Of a stretch of 64,000 nt of DNA, positions 21,046 through 32,104 are shown piece after piece (within the stretch, counting starts at the first letter, position 1; the number at the start of each line of letters is the position of its first letter). This DNA comes from Leguminivora glycinivorella (taxonomy: Eukaryota; Arthropoda; Insecta; Lepidoptera; Tortricidae). The translations under genes were made by a program, and so were the position numbers. The stretch is from assembly GCF_023078275.1 (NCBI RefSeq), contig NC_062974.1:23427119-23491118 (forward strand), in the 5' to 3' direction. The notes beneath the pieces are model-generated. The model was not told the DNA's origin, made no database searches, and saw only the letters and a list, made by a program, of their open reading frames with translations.

Positions 21046-21460
21046 GATTATTTAGACTGGTTAGGCTCTTAGTTACCATCACCACAATAGTAGGCAAAGA
21101 AACGTGTGGATTTTTTTATTATCCTTCCCAGTTGTTGCGATCACTTTAACGCATTCACTGCCAAAGTTTTCGTAGCGCCACGATCGTAGCCAAGTTTATT
21201 AATTTAAGTGCCATATGTGCCCACTGAACAGCCATGCCATAGAAGAAACTGACTGACTGACTGACCTATCAACGCACAGCCGAAACCGCTAGTCCTAGAG
21301 AGATTTAATTTTTTTCACGTAGGTTCCTATAAGATGTAGAGGGGCATTAAGAAAGTATTTTTCAAAATTCAGGAAGTGAAGGGGGTGAAATGGGGGTTCA
21401 AAGTTTGCATGGAAAAACAAGATTAGATTAGTATGCGGGCGAAGCCCCCTGTGCCTTAGT

Positions 21461-21580
21461 GCGTTTTCACATTATCCGATCCGATATCGGATGTCGGACC
21501 CATATCCCATACATTACTGGTGCCATCTTGAATTGAAATCCTTCCGACATCCGATATCGGATCGGATAATGTGAAAACGG
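21461..21580. mobile_element. Palindromic MITE family C, copy 2
   Basis: Cleanest copy: arms GCGTTTTCACATTATCCGAT then CCGATATCGGATGTCGGA and the inverse. The centre holds GTGCCATCTTGAATTG. Confidence 0.7.
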
Positions 21581-22227
21581 ACTTTTGCCCAAAATGAATT
21601 GAATTAAATAAATAATATTTCATAATACAGGTTAATTTATTTGTATTTTAATGTGTATTCTCTGACATTCATATAACTGCCTGTTTTTTTTTGTTGTTGC
21701 CATACGATTAAATAAATAAATAATACAGGTTCTAATAGAAGTCATCTATTCAATTCGCTAATGCGAGTAATGACGAACCCGGATATTAATCGGGTTCCAA
21801 CTCGATTATTCATAAAAACTGAAGGGTTCAGATTGAATCATTGTATAAATTATGATAAAAGCGTACCCAAAGTTATTAGCTTCAAGCGAAAAGGGGTTAC
21901 CTCGAATTAACTTTTGTTGAAGATGTTTATAAATATAAAAGGGATTTGAATAAAATACCTACTGAACAAAATGAACTGACTGAGTAGGTCGAGGTCATAA
22001 TCGATCGCTTTAATCTGTCAATTAGAACACCACAGACTAAACGTTTATTCAGGTTACGAAAAACATGTGTCTTTTCATTTTTAACTACAGGAAAAATACA
22101 ATTACTATTAAGAAGTATCTTAAAATAAACTAACAAATTAAACTAAATAAGTAAACCTAAATAAACAGTATAGTAACAAAGTGAGTAAGTAGTGAGAAAA
22201 ATAATATTACAAATAATCCCGCCAAGG

Positions 22228-22511
22228 ACTACCGACTACCCCAACCCACACTCAGGCGACGCATGTCTTAAGACGCGGAACGGACGTCAGCGCCGCGTCG
22301 CTTGAGTGTAATTTAAAAAACGTCTCCTAGTACATTGTGTATAGGAAGGTCAAGACGCGCCTCAGGCGACGTGTCGCTTGGGGCGCGTGCGCCTTGAGGC
22401 GCGCGACGCCTTGCCTGAGGAGACGTTTTTTTAATTACACTCAAGCGACGCGGCGCTGACGTTCGTTCCGCGTCTTAGGACATGCGTCGCCTGTGTGTGG
22501 ATAGTCCCTAA
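22228..22511. mobile_element. Palindromic MITE family A, copy 5
   Basis: Arms CCCACACTCAGGCGACGCAT and GGACGTCAGCGCCGCGTCGC with their inverse; right boundary GTGGATAGTCCCTAAG matches the GGGAC terminus of copy 2. Confidence 0.65.
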
Positions 22512-22777
22512 GACTCTTGGCTACAGGCTCTATCGATCGGAAGGTTAACAATGAAGCCTTTCCCAATTTTCTAAACAAAATTAAACGATACCGTTATACC
22601 GTTGTAATTGGGTCAGATTAATCACCTCCTTGTTTATTCATGAACCGGTCAAGCGTGAGCGGGGGAATTTTTGATAGGGTCTCACGGAGGCGTTTAACAT
22701 TTAAAATGTATGGAAATGGAGCAATGTTAATGATTAATTAAACGATTTTGGGATATATTTTTCTAGATCTAAGAGGA

Positions 22778-23054
22778 TCAGCAATTCCCGTCAATTTTGT
22801 ACAAAATTTGAGGGAAAAGTTAAATTTGTTTTTATTAATTCCTATTTTGTTACCAAGATTTTGTTGATGAATTGAGATTTTATTAAGTTTTATTTCGTCA
22901 TTAAGGTTCTCTAGTATCTATATTTTCTTAATTATAACAATTATCCTGTATATATCTTACGAAAGTCGAATTATATTACTAAATGTTGGTAACAAAATAG
23001 GATCAATTAAAATTTGCTGACGTGGCATTGTACAAAGTTGACGGGAATTGCTGA
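22778..23054. mobile_element. Fold-back element LL
   Basis: About 277 bp with inverted ends TCAGCAATTCCCGTCAATTT and AGTTGACGGGAATTGCTGA. The inner words CCTATTTTGTTACC and GGTAACAAAATAGG are also inverse, so the arms extend inward. AT-rich, non-coding, one copy here. Confidence 0.55.
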
Positions 23055-23189
23055 GATATGGCGATAGTGGATGACGAACGATTACTTATCCCGACAAATG
23101 TGAAATCTAATTTAAAATATTACTTTAACTTATATGTACTTAACTAAAATAATAAAGGAAGATGTGTAATCCAATCAATAATCTCTTTA

Positions 23190-23495
23190 TTTTTTTACAA
23201 GCTTTAATTCAACTTGCCTTGTTAGTACCTATCTTAGTTTGTTTAAACGTAGAAGCTGAATTTGAGCCACTTCCCGGTTTCCGATTGAGCTGAAATTTTA
23301 CACACATATGTAAGTCACGTGCAACTTTAGGTATATAACAATGCAATATTAGGTATCATGGAGCTGATCTGATGATGGCGATGGTGGTCATAGGAACTCT
23401 GCGTTGTCCAGAAACTTCTGCCCCCATCAGCTAAGGGGTGGATGAAATGTCTGCGGTAAGACCGATACGGTGACTGTTGAAAGAAGTCGGTAATC
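23190..23495. repeat. Dispersed repeat family G, copy 1
   Basis: Shares TTCAACTTGCCTTGTTAGTA, GAGCTGAAATTTTACACACA and ATCATGGAGCTGATCTGATG with 44160-44490 in the same orientation. Confidence 0.6.
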
Positions 23496-24330
23496 TTAAA
23501 GCTTGTAGCAAAAATGTGTTTCGGTTGTCCAAAAAAACGGTGATTTTTTAATCAACCTGTCTGCTCAATTGCCTCCTATGCTAACATTTTGTACTAAGTT
23601 TGTATGGGGAAGAAGTCACATGTGCTCTTTTATGTTATTAAGTTACCAGTAAGTAAAATTCACACACAACGATTAAAAAGTTTCAAGACTCGCTAAAATT
23701 GCAGAAACACTAACCCAGACGAATCCGCAATAAACAGAGAACGAAAAACACGCTCTCTAAAAGCTGCGAGCTATTTTCGCAGCCAAAATTATCCCAAAAC
23801 TCGACCATAACACATGAAACTCTTCAAAGAGCTTAAAATTCAAGTTCCCTTTATTCTTAACATTCCTTTATGGACATTATGGGCCTAGCACGCTCTCAAC
23901 AATGCTTATTTTCCCTACGTTATTCGAGTAAAAAGATGGTGAGCAGGCGTTTTTGTGACCGTGCTGGCCTTGTATGAGCATTAAAATTTCAGCGTAGGTA
24001 CCCTTTGTACGAAGTTGGTCATATATTCCGTGTGTTGACAACCCTAACATCAGGGGTGTCGGAAATGTAACGTAATTTATTGCAAAGTGACAGTTATGGT
24101 GATTCCAAGGTTATGAAACGTTATGATGAAAATTTACCTTTTATGTGCAATTGGCTTCATAGCAAAAACCCTAATATTTTTGTTAGTGTAGGTATTTGTA
24201 AATACAGATATAGTGGATACGGACAACATTTCACACTTCATCTGTTCTGTAGTAGATACTGCCGTTCGCAAATTTGGTCCTGCGGGATTTTATCTTCAAA
24301 ATTTTACAGAGATAAAATATGTCATCTGAG

Positions 24331-24605
24331 TTTCTTTTTTTTCGCCACTTTTATGAAGTATCACATTTCATAAAAGTGGCGAAAAAAAAAGAAAAAGAAT
24401 CACTAGCTTTTTCAATCCTAGTACGATTACATACGATTTTTTCTTATTTTGTTACAACTTTTCGTACATGTTGTGTGAGGTAACAAAAGAGGAAAGTAAC
24501 AAAAATGTATGGAAATTCTGGGACACTTTTAGTCTCCCAGTGAGATTGACCTAAAATTCCTTAAAAAAATGGCAAAAAAATAAGAAATGCTCACCTGGAC
24601 AAATC
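24331..24605. mobile_element. Family S element, copy 1
   Basis: Contains TCGCCACTTTTATGAAGTAT, ATGTATGGAAATTCTGGGAC and a right end AAGAAATGCTCA shared with 35296-35620. Its left end is itself a 59-bp hairpin around TCACATTTCATA. Confidence 0.55.
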
Positions 24606-25039
24606 CGGTCGTGTCTTTACTAATTTTTTTTTTCAATTATTTTTCAACGTCAAGCGTTTAGATATTATAATTGGCCGTCGTCGTTTGAGTGAGTTCATGT
24701 TTTTATTCATCTTAAACGTTTACTAAAGTAAGTTGTATTAGTCTAAAAAACTGACATCGTGTCCATGTCCATGTCACAAAGTGTATTGACTGACGTTGGA
24801 GATCTTGCTAATAATTACAAAGTAATTGATTACATAATGAGAAAATGAGCATTGAATTGAACACGAATTTACACGCACGAACGAATATGGTTTATGCGTG
24901 TATAATACGGATGAATTTCAAGGCTTTTTTGTATAATTGTTCATTAGCTACTGTTAGTATTATGGGTATTTCTTTGTAACAAATTAATGTAAAATGCAAG
25001 TTATTTTGCATGTTTTCCATTTCCGGTAATCGCGAAATG

Positions 25040-25096
25040 GAACACCCGTCATCGCGGTTAACGCCCTAGACTCCTAGGCCACCCGGTCAAGTCAGA
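25040..25096 (-). tRNA. tRNA-like A-box relic
   Basis: The minus strand reads ACCGGGTGGCCTAGGAGTCT then AGGGCGTTAACCGCG, resembling a tRNA 5' half with A box. No B box follows at the right distance. Confidence 0.25.
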
Positions 25097-25164
25097 TAAT
25101 GAATCGTTCAAAATTGTCGTGTATGTGAAAGTTTTGAAACAGAGTCTAGTCAAAGAAATAACAG

Positions 25165-25500
25165 TTCACATAATCGTTATCATCATCATCATATCCGGCC
25201 TTTATTATCGCCCATTGCTCACCATAAATAAAATAAAATAAAAATATAATACATATGCTTTTCTTCTAGTACGCCACTTATTCTCCCGATCCTGCGTGCG
25301 TAGACGAATACACAAACGCTCACGAAACGCTCGTAGATATCTGTCTCTATCGCTCTTGCGTATGTGCGCGACAGAGCCAGACTACCTTTCGCGGCGTTTC
25401 GTTTTCTTTTCGCGTCGTAGAAATGCCATTCGGCTACGGGGCCTGAACTAGTCTCAGTTGTGTCCGCAATTTTCCGGACGTCGTCGTCCCAACGGATATT
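25165..25500 (-). pseudogene. RTE-like LINE tail interrupted by family J
   Basis: On the minus strand: GTCCGGAAAATTGCGGAC (25465-25485), then family J, then AGAATAAGTGGCGTACTAG and a GATGATGATGATAACG tail. The uninterrupted version is at 20906-21045. Confidence 0.5.
25298..25446. mobile_element. Family J hairpin repeat, copy 3
   Basis: Lies inside the RTE-like tail. Words ACGCTCGTAGATATCTGTCT, GCGCGACAGAGCCAGACTAC and AAATGCCATTCGGCTACGGG define the family; GC content exceeds that of the flanks. Confidence 0.55.
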
Positions 25501-25549
25501 TTTATGAATGAAATATTTATTTTCCAAGTAGGCATATTACAATGCGCAT

Positions 25550-25730
25550 ATGAACGTCAAATAAAGCTACGCGCTCTATCCCTACGCCTCAGCCTCGAGA
25601 AGATTTCAGTCCCCCCTCAGTTGCCGGGGAGTATCCACTATGGGACCGGCAAGAAACTCGGCGGGCCTCTTCTTTTCAAAACATTACATCTTATAATTAA
25701 CATGCATTCAAATTTATATTTATAATCGTT
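25550..25730 (+). repeat. Probable LINE 3' fragment
   Basis: GGACCGGCAAGAAACTCGGC and the following T- and A-rich run resemble the 3' end of a lepidopteran non-LTR element. There is no second copy in the window. Confidence 0.3.
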
Positions 25731-26031
25731 ATATTTACGGTTTACCCCTTACCATATAATAGAACACTATCCTTTTTTGCATCAGTCTTCTTTTTACCCG
25801 TTTCTTAATGCTTTGCTAATAGGCTCCAATGAATCCCATTATTTATTCTACGCAGCTACACTGTTCCAGTAAAAAAGTGTTGCAATGAACATAAACTGAC
25901 TCGCTTTTTATCCACTAATGAAATCGATGCTGATTGAGCAGTATATCTTTTCTGTTACTTTCGCTTTCAACAGAGTAGACTAAAGCAAATCATCACTATG
26001 AAAAATCATTTGATATCTGAATTACTATGTA

Positions 26032-26248
26032 CAGTCGGCCAAGAAAGTCTACCAGTTTTTACAAAAGTTTCTGTGAGCTCTAACGATCGCTAAGGTTGAC
26101 TTGACACATGGCATGACGTAAACATCATATAAAGACAGAGCGATTGTCACTGACATAATATTATTGCAAGCGGAAATCGACCTTGTTGTCTCATGACGTT
26201 TAAACGAACCTCACCCGTAGGGTGGTAAACCACATTTTTGGTCGACTG
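26032..26248. mobile_element. Element AA, TA-flanked MITE
   Basis: A 217-bp unit with ends CAGTCGGCCAAGAAAGT and ACATTTTTGGTCGACTG, flanked by TA at 26030-26031 and 26249-26250. TA duplication points to a Tc1/mariner-type mobiliser. Confidence 0.55.
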
Positions 26249-26552
26249 TACTTGAAAGTCATTGAAAGTCTCTTAGTTTGTGACACAATATAACTCTATA
26301 GCCATATATTGTATAGCCGTCTGTAGACTGGCCGTAGACTTTCGTAAGAACCTATGTATGTATTTTGCGTTGTTTCATTCGTGTCGTTCGATAGTATCGA
26401 TAGTATCGTTTATCGAAAATAATATAGAATCGAATGGAGCTCTTTAAAGCAACATCGGCGGCCGCTTGTCGCTCCGCCCGCCGCTTCGCTCATCGCACTA
26501 TATCATATCGCCTGCATAAAACAGAGTGTGTAATATTTTTTGAACCTTCGCA

Positions 26553-27013
26553 AAAAGCCTGACCAGAAATATATGTATGGGGTGATCAGTTCAGTTTTGT
26601 ATGAAGACGCTTGGGCCATGGGATCGGGGCGCACACAGCATTTTTAAGGAGCTGGCTAACGGCTCAGCCACGACATTGGTCTAAGCGCGACAGCGGTGAG
26701 CGGCAGCCATACGTGCGAATGAAAAGTCCCATCGCTGTGTCTCGCTCCAATGTCTGGCTGCCGCTCACCGCTGTCGCGCATAGACCAATGTCGTGGCTGA
26801 GCCGTAAACGTCTTATAGACGCGTCGGGTGACCGGAAGGCTGGGGCATACCTTGCCCAGCGCATCGGCATTGCCGTTCAGTGCGGCAATGCTGCCAGCCT
26901 TCTGGACCCTACCGGTCGTTCTGTAATTTAATCTTTACTGTCTAGATTTTTATATTTCTCAAAATCATTTTTTTTTCATATCATAAATTCTATAATAGCT
27001 CTGGTCAGGCTTC
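26553..27013 (+). pseudogene. LINE ORF tail and 3' UTR, interrupted by family D
   Basis: Left and right limits are AAGCCTGACCAGAAATATAT and CTCTGGTCAGGCTTC, which are inverse to each other. Inside, the plus-strand frame from 26808 reads RLIDASGDRKAGAYLAQRIG then VQCGNAASLLD before a stop, a pattern typical of the end of a lepidopteran non-LTR polyprotein. Removing the 145-bp family D unit restores the sequence around ELAK/RLIDAS. Confidence 0.45.
26660..26804. mobile_element. Family D MITE, copy 2 (TAA duplication)
   Basis: A 145-bp palindrome beginning CGGCTCAGCCACGACATTGG, flanked by TAA at 26657-26659 and 26805-26807. It sits inside a LINE coding relic. Confidence 0.75.
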
Positions 27014-27371
27014 AACATATTATTGCAGATGACTGTCAAAATTATAGTTGCTGTTTCATACCGCTATTTTCTCTAAACCGATCATAATTCAGCCGTTGTT
27101 TCACAGAGCTCTTAAAGTTGCAAAATGGCGTGTCACCGACCATGATGAATTGGAATTTTAACTATCTAATTAATTAACGATAAACAAATATGGCGGCTTT
27201 ACGGTGGATTATCGGTTATGTATTTGGTGTGGGGATGATTAATGGATTGTGTATATAATTACTCTATGAATAATAATCCTATTATTGTAATTATTTTAGA
27301 TGTGTTAAAGCGAAAACTAGAGCTAATTATTAGAGTAATGTTATGCTGAGATAATCCTTTTTAGCGTGCAA

Positions 27372-27560
27372 CAAGGGAAAAGGATACATACATAATTACA
27401 TACATAAACTGAACATACGCCTGTAGTCCCATTAGGGGTAGGCAAAGCACATGAAACTGCCCATATTTCAGTTCTACTCTTAGCAATAAAAGGGTTGCAA
27501 GAAAACGGCGAAGTGACAGGTTGCTACGTCATAATTGAAACCATATCGCACAATCGACTC
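27372..27560 (-). repeat. Family Q SINE/LINE tail, copy 1
   Basis: Inverse of 34845-35110: on the minus strand it reads GGCAACCTGTCACTTCGCC, CATGTGCTTTGCCTACCCCT then TATGTATGTAATTATGTATG. Confidence 0.55.
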
Positions 27561-27580
27561 ATACGATACCCCAGGGAGAA

Positions 27581-27860
27581 TAACCAGCCACAAAATTAAA
27601 ATTTTGAAAAAACTCCTGACATAGTGGAACGGTTTTTATGAAACATGGCTAAGAACACTAACGACTAACTCAGCTTTCAGACAAAAAAAAAATCGAAATC
27701 GGTTCACCCGTTCCGGAGCTATGATGCCACAGACAGACCGACAGACAGACACGTCAAACTTATAACACCCCGTAAAAAGGACTAGGTACTAAGAAGTCCG
27801 ACAGACAGACACGTCAAACTTATAACACCCCGTAAAAAGGACTAGGTACTAAGAAGTCCG
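27581..27860 (-). repeat. Family E repeat, copy 3, with 60-bp tandem duplication
   Basis: Starts AGCCACAAAATTAAAATTTT. The end segment from 27738 is repeated exactly with period 60 (27738-27800 equals 27798-27860), covering the GACACGTCAAACTTATAACA word. Confidence 0.65.
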
Positions 27861-28074
27861 TCCCTAATATTCTCAGTTTGCAGTTTGCTTCAGTGCTTCC
27901 TTCTGTTTCGAAATTACCCGAGCATTTCTGTGCTTCGAAATCACCCCAACACACCCTACTACATTGGACATGGCAAATCTTAAAGACCTTGCTCCAATCG
28001 ACGACAGTTCCACAAAACTTGAAAAATTTCTATGAATCTCATGAATGTATTTATTTTCGTTCTTAGGTATTTTA

Positions 28075-28400
28075 CAATATGTAAGTATATAAAATAAAAC
28101 TAAAATATAAACACATTTAAAAAACAATATAAAAACATATAAACATATTATAAAAAAACCTAACCTAGGGTGCCGCCGCCAGCAGCGGGGCAGGGCCCAA
28201 GCTGTCACGAATGCACGATATTATTTGTATGTCTTTCCCATCACGGAACAATGGTATTCCGGACCTTTGGGAGGCGTGCGCGGGGCCGAAGCCAACGCGT
28301 AGAGGCCCTTTCGACACTTTAATGAAATGTAAGGGGTACACTTTAATGTATTTATTTACGTGCTTATATTTACGTTTACGTTTTGTATAATTGAGGCGCG
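28075..28400 (-). repeat. Probable LINE 3' region
   Basis: The minus strand carries a frame with KVSKGPLRVGFGPAH and GKDIQIISCIRD, a stop, and then an A/T-rich tail with repeated TATGTTT words (28080-28160). This matches the form of a lepidopteran LINE 3' end. It is probably not a host gene. Confidence 0.35.
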
Positions 28401-28557
28401 CCATCTTGAATTTGACCCACTCATTTATTCATAGTCTTCAGGGTTGTCAATCTTAGAAGCGATTTTAGAAGTTTGCAGAAACTGCCGGCGTAGCAGAAAT
28501 GACAATCGTTGACGCTGGACGCCGATCGAAACGCCGTCTGGCTCTGTCGCACCAAAT

Positions 28558-28917
28558 GGTCATTTTCAGAAATTGGGACTCTGAATTAGTGACAGTGTTA
28601 ACAAAAAGTTAACTCTTTTTTTTTTCATAAATGGGCTTACTCTTGACCACAGACTAGCCAAAGGCAAAGACGTGGCCTACGATTGAGTGAGCTCGCCCAG
28701 AAGATGCCTCTTTACTCTTGATTTGAAGGTTGCCGGGTTATATGAGCTCGGAAATATAGCCGCCGGCAAGGAATTCCACCCCTTGGCAACGACGACCTTG
28801 TAACTCACGAATAACAGTACGGGAGTAGAAAAATAGATTTTATGCTTAATCTTACAACGAGTTAATTTTTTGTTAACAACTGTCACTAATTTTGGGTCCC
28901 CATTTCTGAAAATGCCC
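28558..28917. mobile_element. Element K, copy 1, with LINE tail in its loop
   Basis: Ends GGTCATTTTCAGAAATTGGG and the inverse ending TTCTGAAAATGCCC. CAAT follows on the right and CAAAT precedes on the left, a 4-bp duplication with one change. The loop is filled by LINE sequence. Confidence 0.6.
28618..28886 (-). pseudogene. LINE reverse-transcriptase C-terminal fragment with poly(A)
   Basis: Minus-strand frame 28886-28677 includes VVVAKGWNSLPAAIFPSSYN and FKSRVKRHLLG, the usual C-terminal end of CR1/R1-like non-LTR polyproteins. It is followed by a 3' UTR and an A run (plus-strand T run at 28618-28628). Strongly 5'-truncated. Confidence 0.6.
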
Positions 28918-29522
28918 CAATACGGAAGAGCAATGTAAAACTACGAAAACAATATTATCGTGAGCATTTGTGCATTTGGCTACGTAATCTGGTAAGTTTG
29001 CCTTCTAAATTCTAAAATAATTCTGGAAATTAACTTTCGGGATCAAGGCTTAACATTCATAAATTTTAATGAGTTTTACTGCGAAGGAGATTGGGTAAAA
29101 ATTAAGTCTTTGATTTCACGAATTTAGAAGAAAGGTGCTATGTTGAATAGGGTTAAGTGCGTCTTTGCTAATCCCGTTTAGCGTTAAATGGTTGACTGTT
29201 AGGGAATGCCTGCTGGCATTAAGTCCGCCATTTGTACTTTTTTTGGATTTTGCAATAAAGTTTATATAAATAAATAATGTATGAACTGTATTAAACCTTA
29301 ATCAGTACATACACGCGCCAAACGTGAAGGGCCAGACATATTTACCTACCTGACGCATAATTTCCCTGTTTACTATCTACATGATTTTTTTAAATATTTG
29401 TTTTACCAGTAGTTTCTGGTTTAGTTATTAAGAGGAAAAAATCTTCACATAAGGGACGTTATTTTCCTAATTCCCCTGCTCTTTGCTAAGTCTGCATTTC
29501 GGATGAACTGTATGGGTTTCGG

Positions 29523-29645
29523 TTAGGTTATGGGTCGGCAACGCGCATGTGACACCCCTTGAGTTGCAGGCGTCCAAAGGTTACGGTGACCACTTTCCAT
29601 CAGGCGGACCGTATACCTGTTTGCCACCGACGTGGAGAGCGATTT
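29523..29645 (+). repeat. Family O tail, copy 1
   Basis: GGGTCGGCAACGCGCATGTG, GAGTTGCAGGCGTCC and TTTGCCACCGACGTGG are shared with three other copies. This is a common non-LTR 3' end in moths; the poly(A) is lost here. Confidence 0.55.
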
Positions 29646-30105
29646 TTGAGTCTCACTCGTTCGAATTCAGAAAATTGTCACTGAAAATAATAAGCAAGTC
29701 ACCATTTTCAACCGGTATTTTGGTGACAAAATCCCGTATGCGAGATTCAAAAATTGCTCCCGTGGTTTTAAAAAAAGTCTGCACGTGTGTCAAAGAATAA
29801 AAGTGGCAACCCTGAAGAATAAATTCACGCATCGCGTAATGCGATTTATTTGTGTACAGTCGCTCATAAATATCTACACACTCTTTTCCTTATGTCAATG
29901 TACTAAGGTGTAGTATCAGCTACATATTTACTTGATATATACTGTACTTCATAACATCATGTTTGATGGAAGAACACAATGGATCTTCACCTTTTTCGTA
30001 TATCGTCGACGTCAAATTTGGCGACACTTCACCCTTGCGACTTTCTTTTGTTTTTATTTGCCACGTTTTCGTGACGTGTTGTCATGACTTCAGGAGATTG
30101 CCATA

Positions 30106-30250
30106 TGTAAGGTAAGGTGGGGAAAGATTGTAGGGCTTTTCTTGAGGGATAAGATTAAATATGTTCCGTATAATGAAGCACCACGGGCTGCTTTCCATCT
30201 TACCCCGTTAGAAAATCCCTTCAATCTTTCCCCCCACCTCATTTTACTTG
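30106..30250. mobile_element. Hairpin element BB
   Basis: Inverted ends TAAGGTAAGGTGGGGAAAGA and CTTTCCCCCCACCTCATTTT, about 145 bp, single copy here. Confidence 0.5.
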
Positions 30251-30261
30251 GAATTTCGACT

Positions 30262-30303
30262 CTTGCGACCCTGACCGGATGGCCGAGCGGTTTAGGCATC
30301 TGT
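30262..30303 (+). tRNA. tRNA-Ser-like 5' half (relic)
   Basis: GACCGGATGGCCGAGCGGTT then TAGGCATCTG matches a tRNA-Ser 5' half and the relic at 16146-16205. It stops before an anticodon arm can be formed. Confidence 0.3.
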
Positions 30304-30354
30304 CCGGAAGACAATAAACTTATTGACAGTTTTATATATTTGTATTTTATTCGT

Positions 30355-30392
30355 ATATGGTTTAATGTATCTTTTTTTGTTTCAGGTAAATG
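30355..30392 (+). other. Candidate recursive splice site 2 (AG|GT at 30385|30386)
   Basis: A T-rich run (TGTATCTTTTTTTGTTTCAG) joined directly to GTAAATGT. The donor is weaker at position +5 than in site 1. It lies 18.46 kb downstream of site 1 on the same strand. Confidence 0.5.
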
Positions 30393-30888
30393 TCATCAGT
30401 ATGGAATATGAAAATCTAAAACCTTAGCACAATGTACAGAGAGGTATATGGCACCTAGCTACAAAAAATATCAATTCGTACTGTCTACAGACAGACTATA
30501 TTAAAAAATAACTATTAGGTTTAAAACGTAGTGTTTTTGCTAAAGAAGAAACCTTGAATTTTGAGGTTATGGTCGTAGTTCGTTCTACGTACGATCGTAC
30601 GATCTCCAACAGAAAATCTAAATAAATTCTTTATTAAAATAATTGTAATTTTGCAGATAAAACGTAACAAAAACAAAAGTTTAAAATTGAAACAGATTCA
30701 CAATGGGCTCGCCTAAGTAATCATTTTAAAACACAACACACCTAAAAACCTCAAAGCCTTCGTAATAATACCGCCGGAATTATTCCTTATGAATATTTAA
30801 GTCTATTTCAGGATTTTCAGGGGGCCTACCGCGATCCACGTTCGATCGACATTTATATTTTTAATTAAAGGTAAAATGGAAAAATCCA

Positions 30889-30966
30889 GACCTCCGGCAG
30901 GACTCGAATTTGCAATCTCCTTTATCTCTTAAAGCAGTCGATATGAACAACTTAGCCACGGAGGTC
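30889..30966 (-). tRNA. tRNA-like sequence (SINE head or decayed tRNA)
   Basis: The minus strand has a perfect 8-bp acceptor pairing GACCTCCG/CGGAGGTC over 78 nt, A-box-like TGGCTAAGTTG and B-box-like ATTCGAGTC. The T stem does not pair, so it is not a working tRNA. Confidence 0.35.
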
Positions 30967-31056
30967 AGCTGGATACGTGCGAATTTTGCCATGCCTCATG
31001 AGAACTCCCATGACCCGCCGCGCATGGTAGTAAGTAGTAACTTAAGTAACTCTACG

Positions 31057-31565
31057 GCGATACGGTAGGGGTCAATTCTCCATACAAAAGCTCTCGACTA
31101 TTTCCTCCCTGGTTTTTGAAGATAGAGCAATGATTTTTTCAATACAGATTGTTATTATTTTTATCTGTATCGGACCGTTTTGATTTTTTTGATATTCTGC
31201 TTTTTAATTATTCTAGATCCACTCAAAAGTTTCCAAAAACGGCCTTTTTCATTGTGGCGCAAAAAAAGGTGTGATACTCAAGATTGGTAGGAGTTAACCA
31301 AAAAAGCTAAACGGTCCGACATAGATTATTTCATTGTTATTCAGATTCTCAAATTTCGTTCCGATTGATTAAGTTTTGAAGGAGGAAAGAGTCGAGAGCG
31401 GAACCTCGATTTTAAAGATTTTTTTGAAATATCTTTTGACTGATTTCTTCTTACTGGACAATTTGTTTTCGATAAATCTAGTTAATAACACTTGTATATT
31501 TAACTAAAATTCCCAAGTTGAAAGGGGGGCTCCTTTCCATTTTAGCATTTTCGCTACCGTATCCT
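31057..31565. mobile_element. Family L MITE-like element, copy 2
   Basis: Ends GGCGATACGGTAGGGGTCAA and TTCGCTACCGTATCCTC; the interior matches copy 1 throughout, with small indels. Confidence 0.6.
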
Positions 31566-31744
31566 CTTAAGGTACAAAATCGTTTTGACTGACGTTCAGT
31601 TGAAAATGCGCGATTAGCATGTATGAGACGTCTAATCCATAGAAATAGTCGTGGTCCTATCTCTTAAAAACAAATTGACAAGTTCGTCAGACACAGACAG
31701 GACACAGTGGCCTATTTCCCAACAGTGGAGTCCATTCCCAAGTT

Positions 31745-31868
31745 TCTAATGGGTCGGCAACGCGCACGTGACACCCCTTGAGTTGCAGGCGTCCATAGGT
31801 TACGGTGACCGCTTTCCATCAGGCGGGCCGTATAACTGTTTGCCACCGACGTGGTATTAAAAAAAAAG
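31745..31868 (+). repeat. Family O tail, copy 2, with poly(A)
   Basis: Same words as copy 1 and an A8 run at the end, confirming plus-strand orientation of the 3' tail. Confidence 0.6.
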
Positions 31869-31947
31869 TGACAATTGTCGCACGACGGTGACACTTGGAC
31901 GTTCATTGCCTGTTCAACAAGGAAATATTAACGCTATGTTAGTCGTG

Positions 31948-32043
31948 ATCCACACACAGGCGACGCACGTCGGAAGACGCGGAACGGACGCCAGCGCCGC
32001 GCCGCCCGAGTGTAATTTAAAAAACCTCCTCAGTCTCAGTACA
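31948..32043. mobile_element. Family A palindrome, single arm
   Basis: GATCCACACACAGGCGACGC, GGACGCCAGCGCCGCGCCGC and GTGTAATTTAAAAAACC; the second arm is deleted. Confidence 0.55.
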
Positions 32044-32104
32044 AGACGTGAGGCCCGCGGGTTAGAAATAGGCACAGAATTGTCAGTGTCAAGTGTCAAT
32101 GTAA

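Larger units (their letters stand above)
28465..28995. mobile_element. Family J hairpin repeat, copy 4, split by element K
   Basis: Left part ends TCTGGCTCTGTCGCACCAA; right part resumes CAATACGGAAGAGCAATG. The uninterrupted junction is seen in copy 5 (39440-39595). Confidence 0.6.

Noticed and set aside
28165..28404. Possible host gene on the minus strand (GFGPAHASQRSGIPLF)
   Set aside because: Ends in an A/T-rich LINE-like tail with no upstream exon; better read as a retroelement 3' end.
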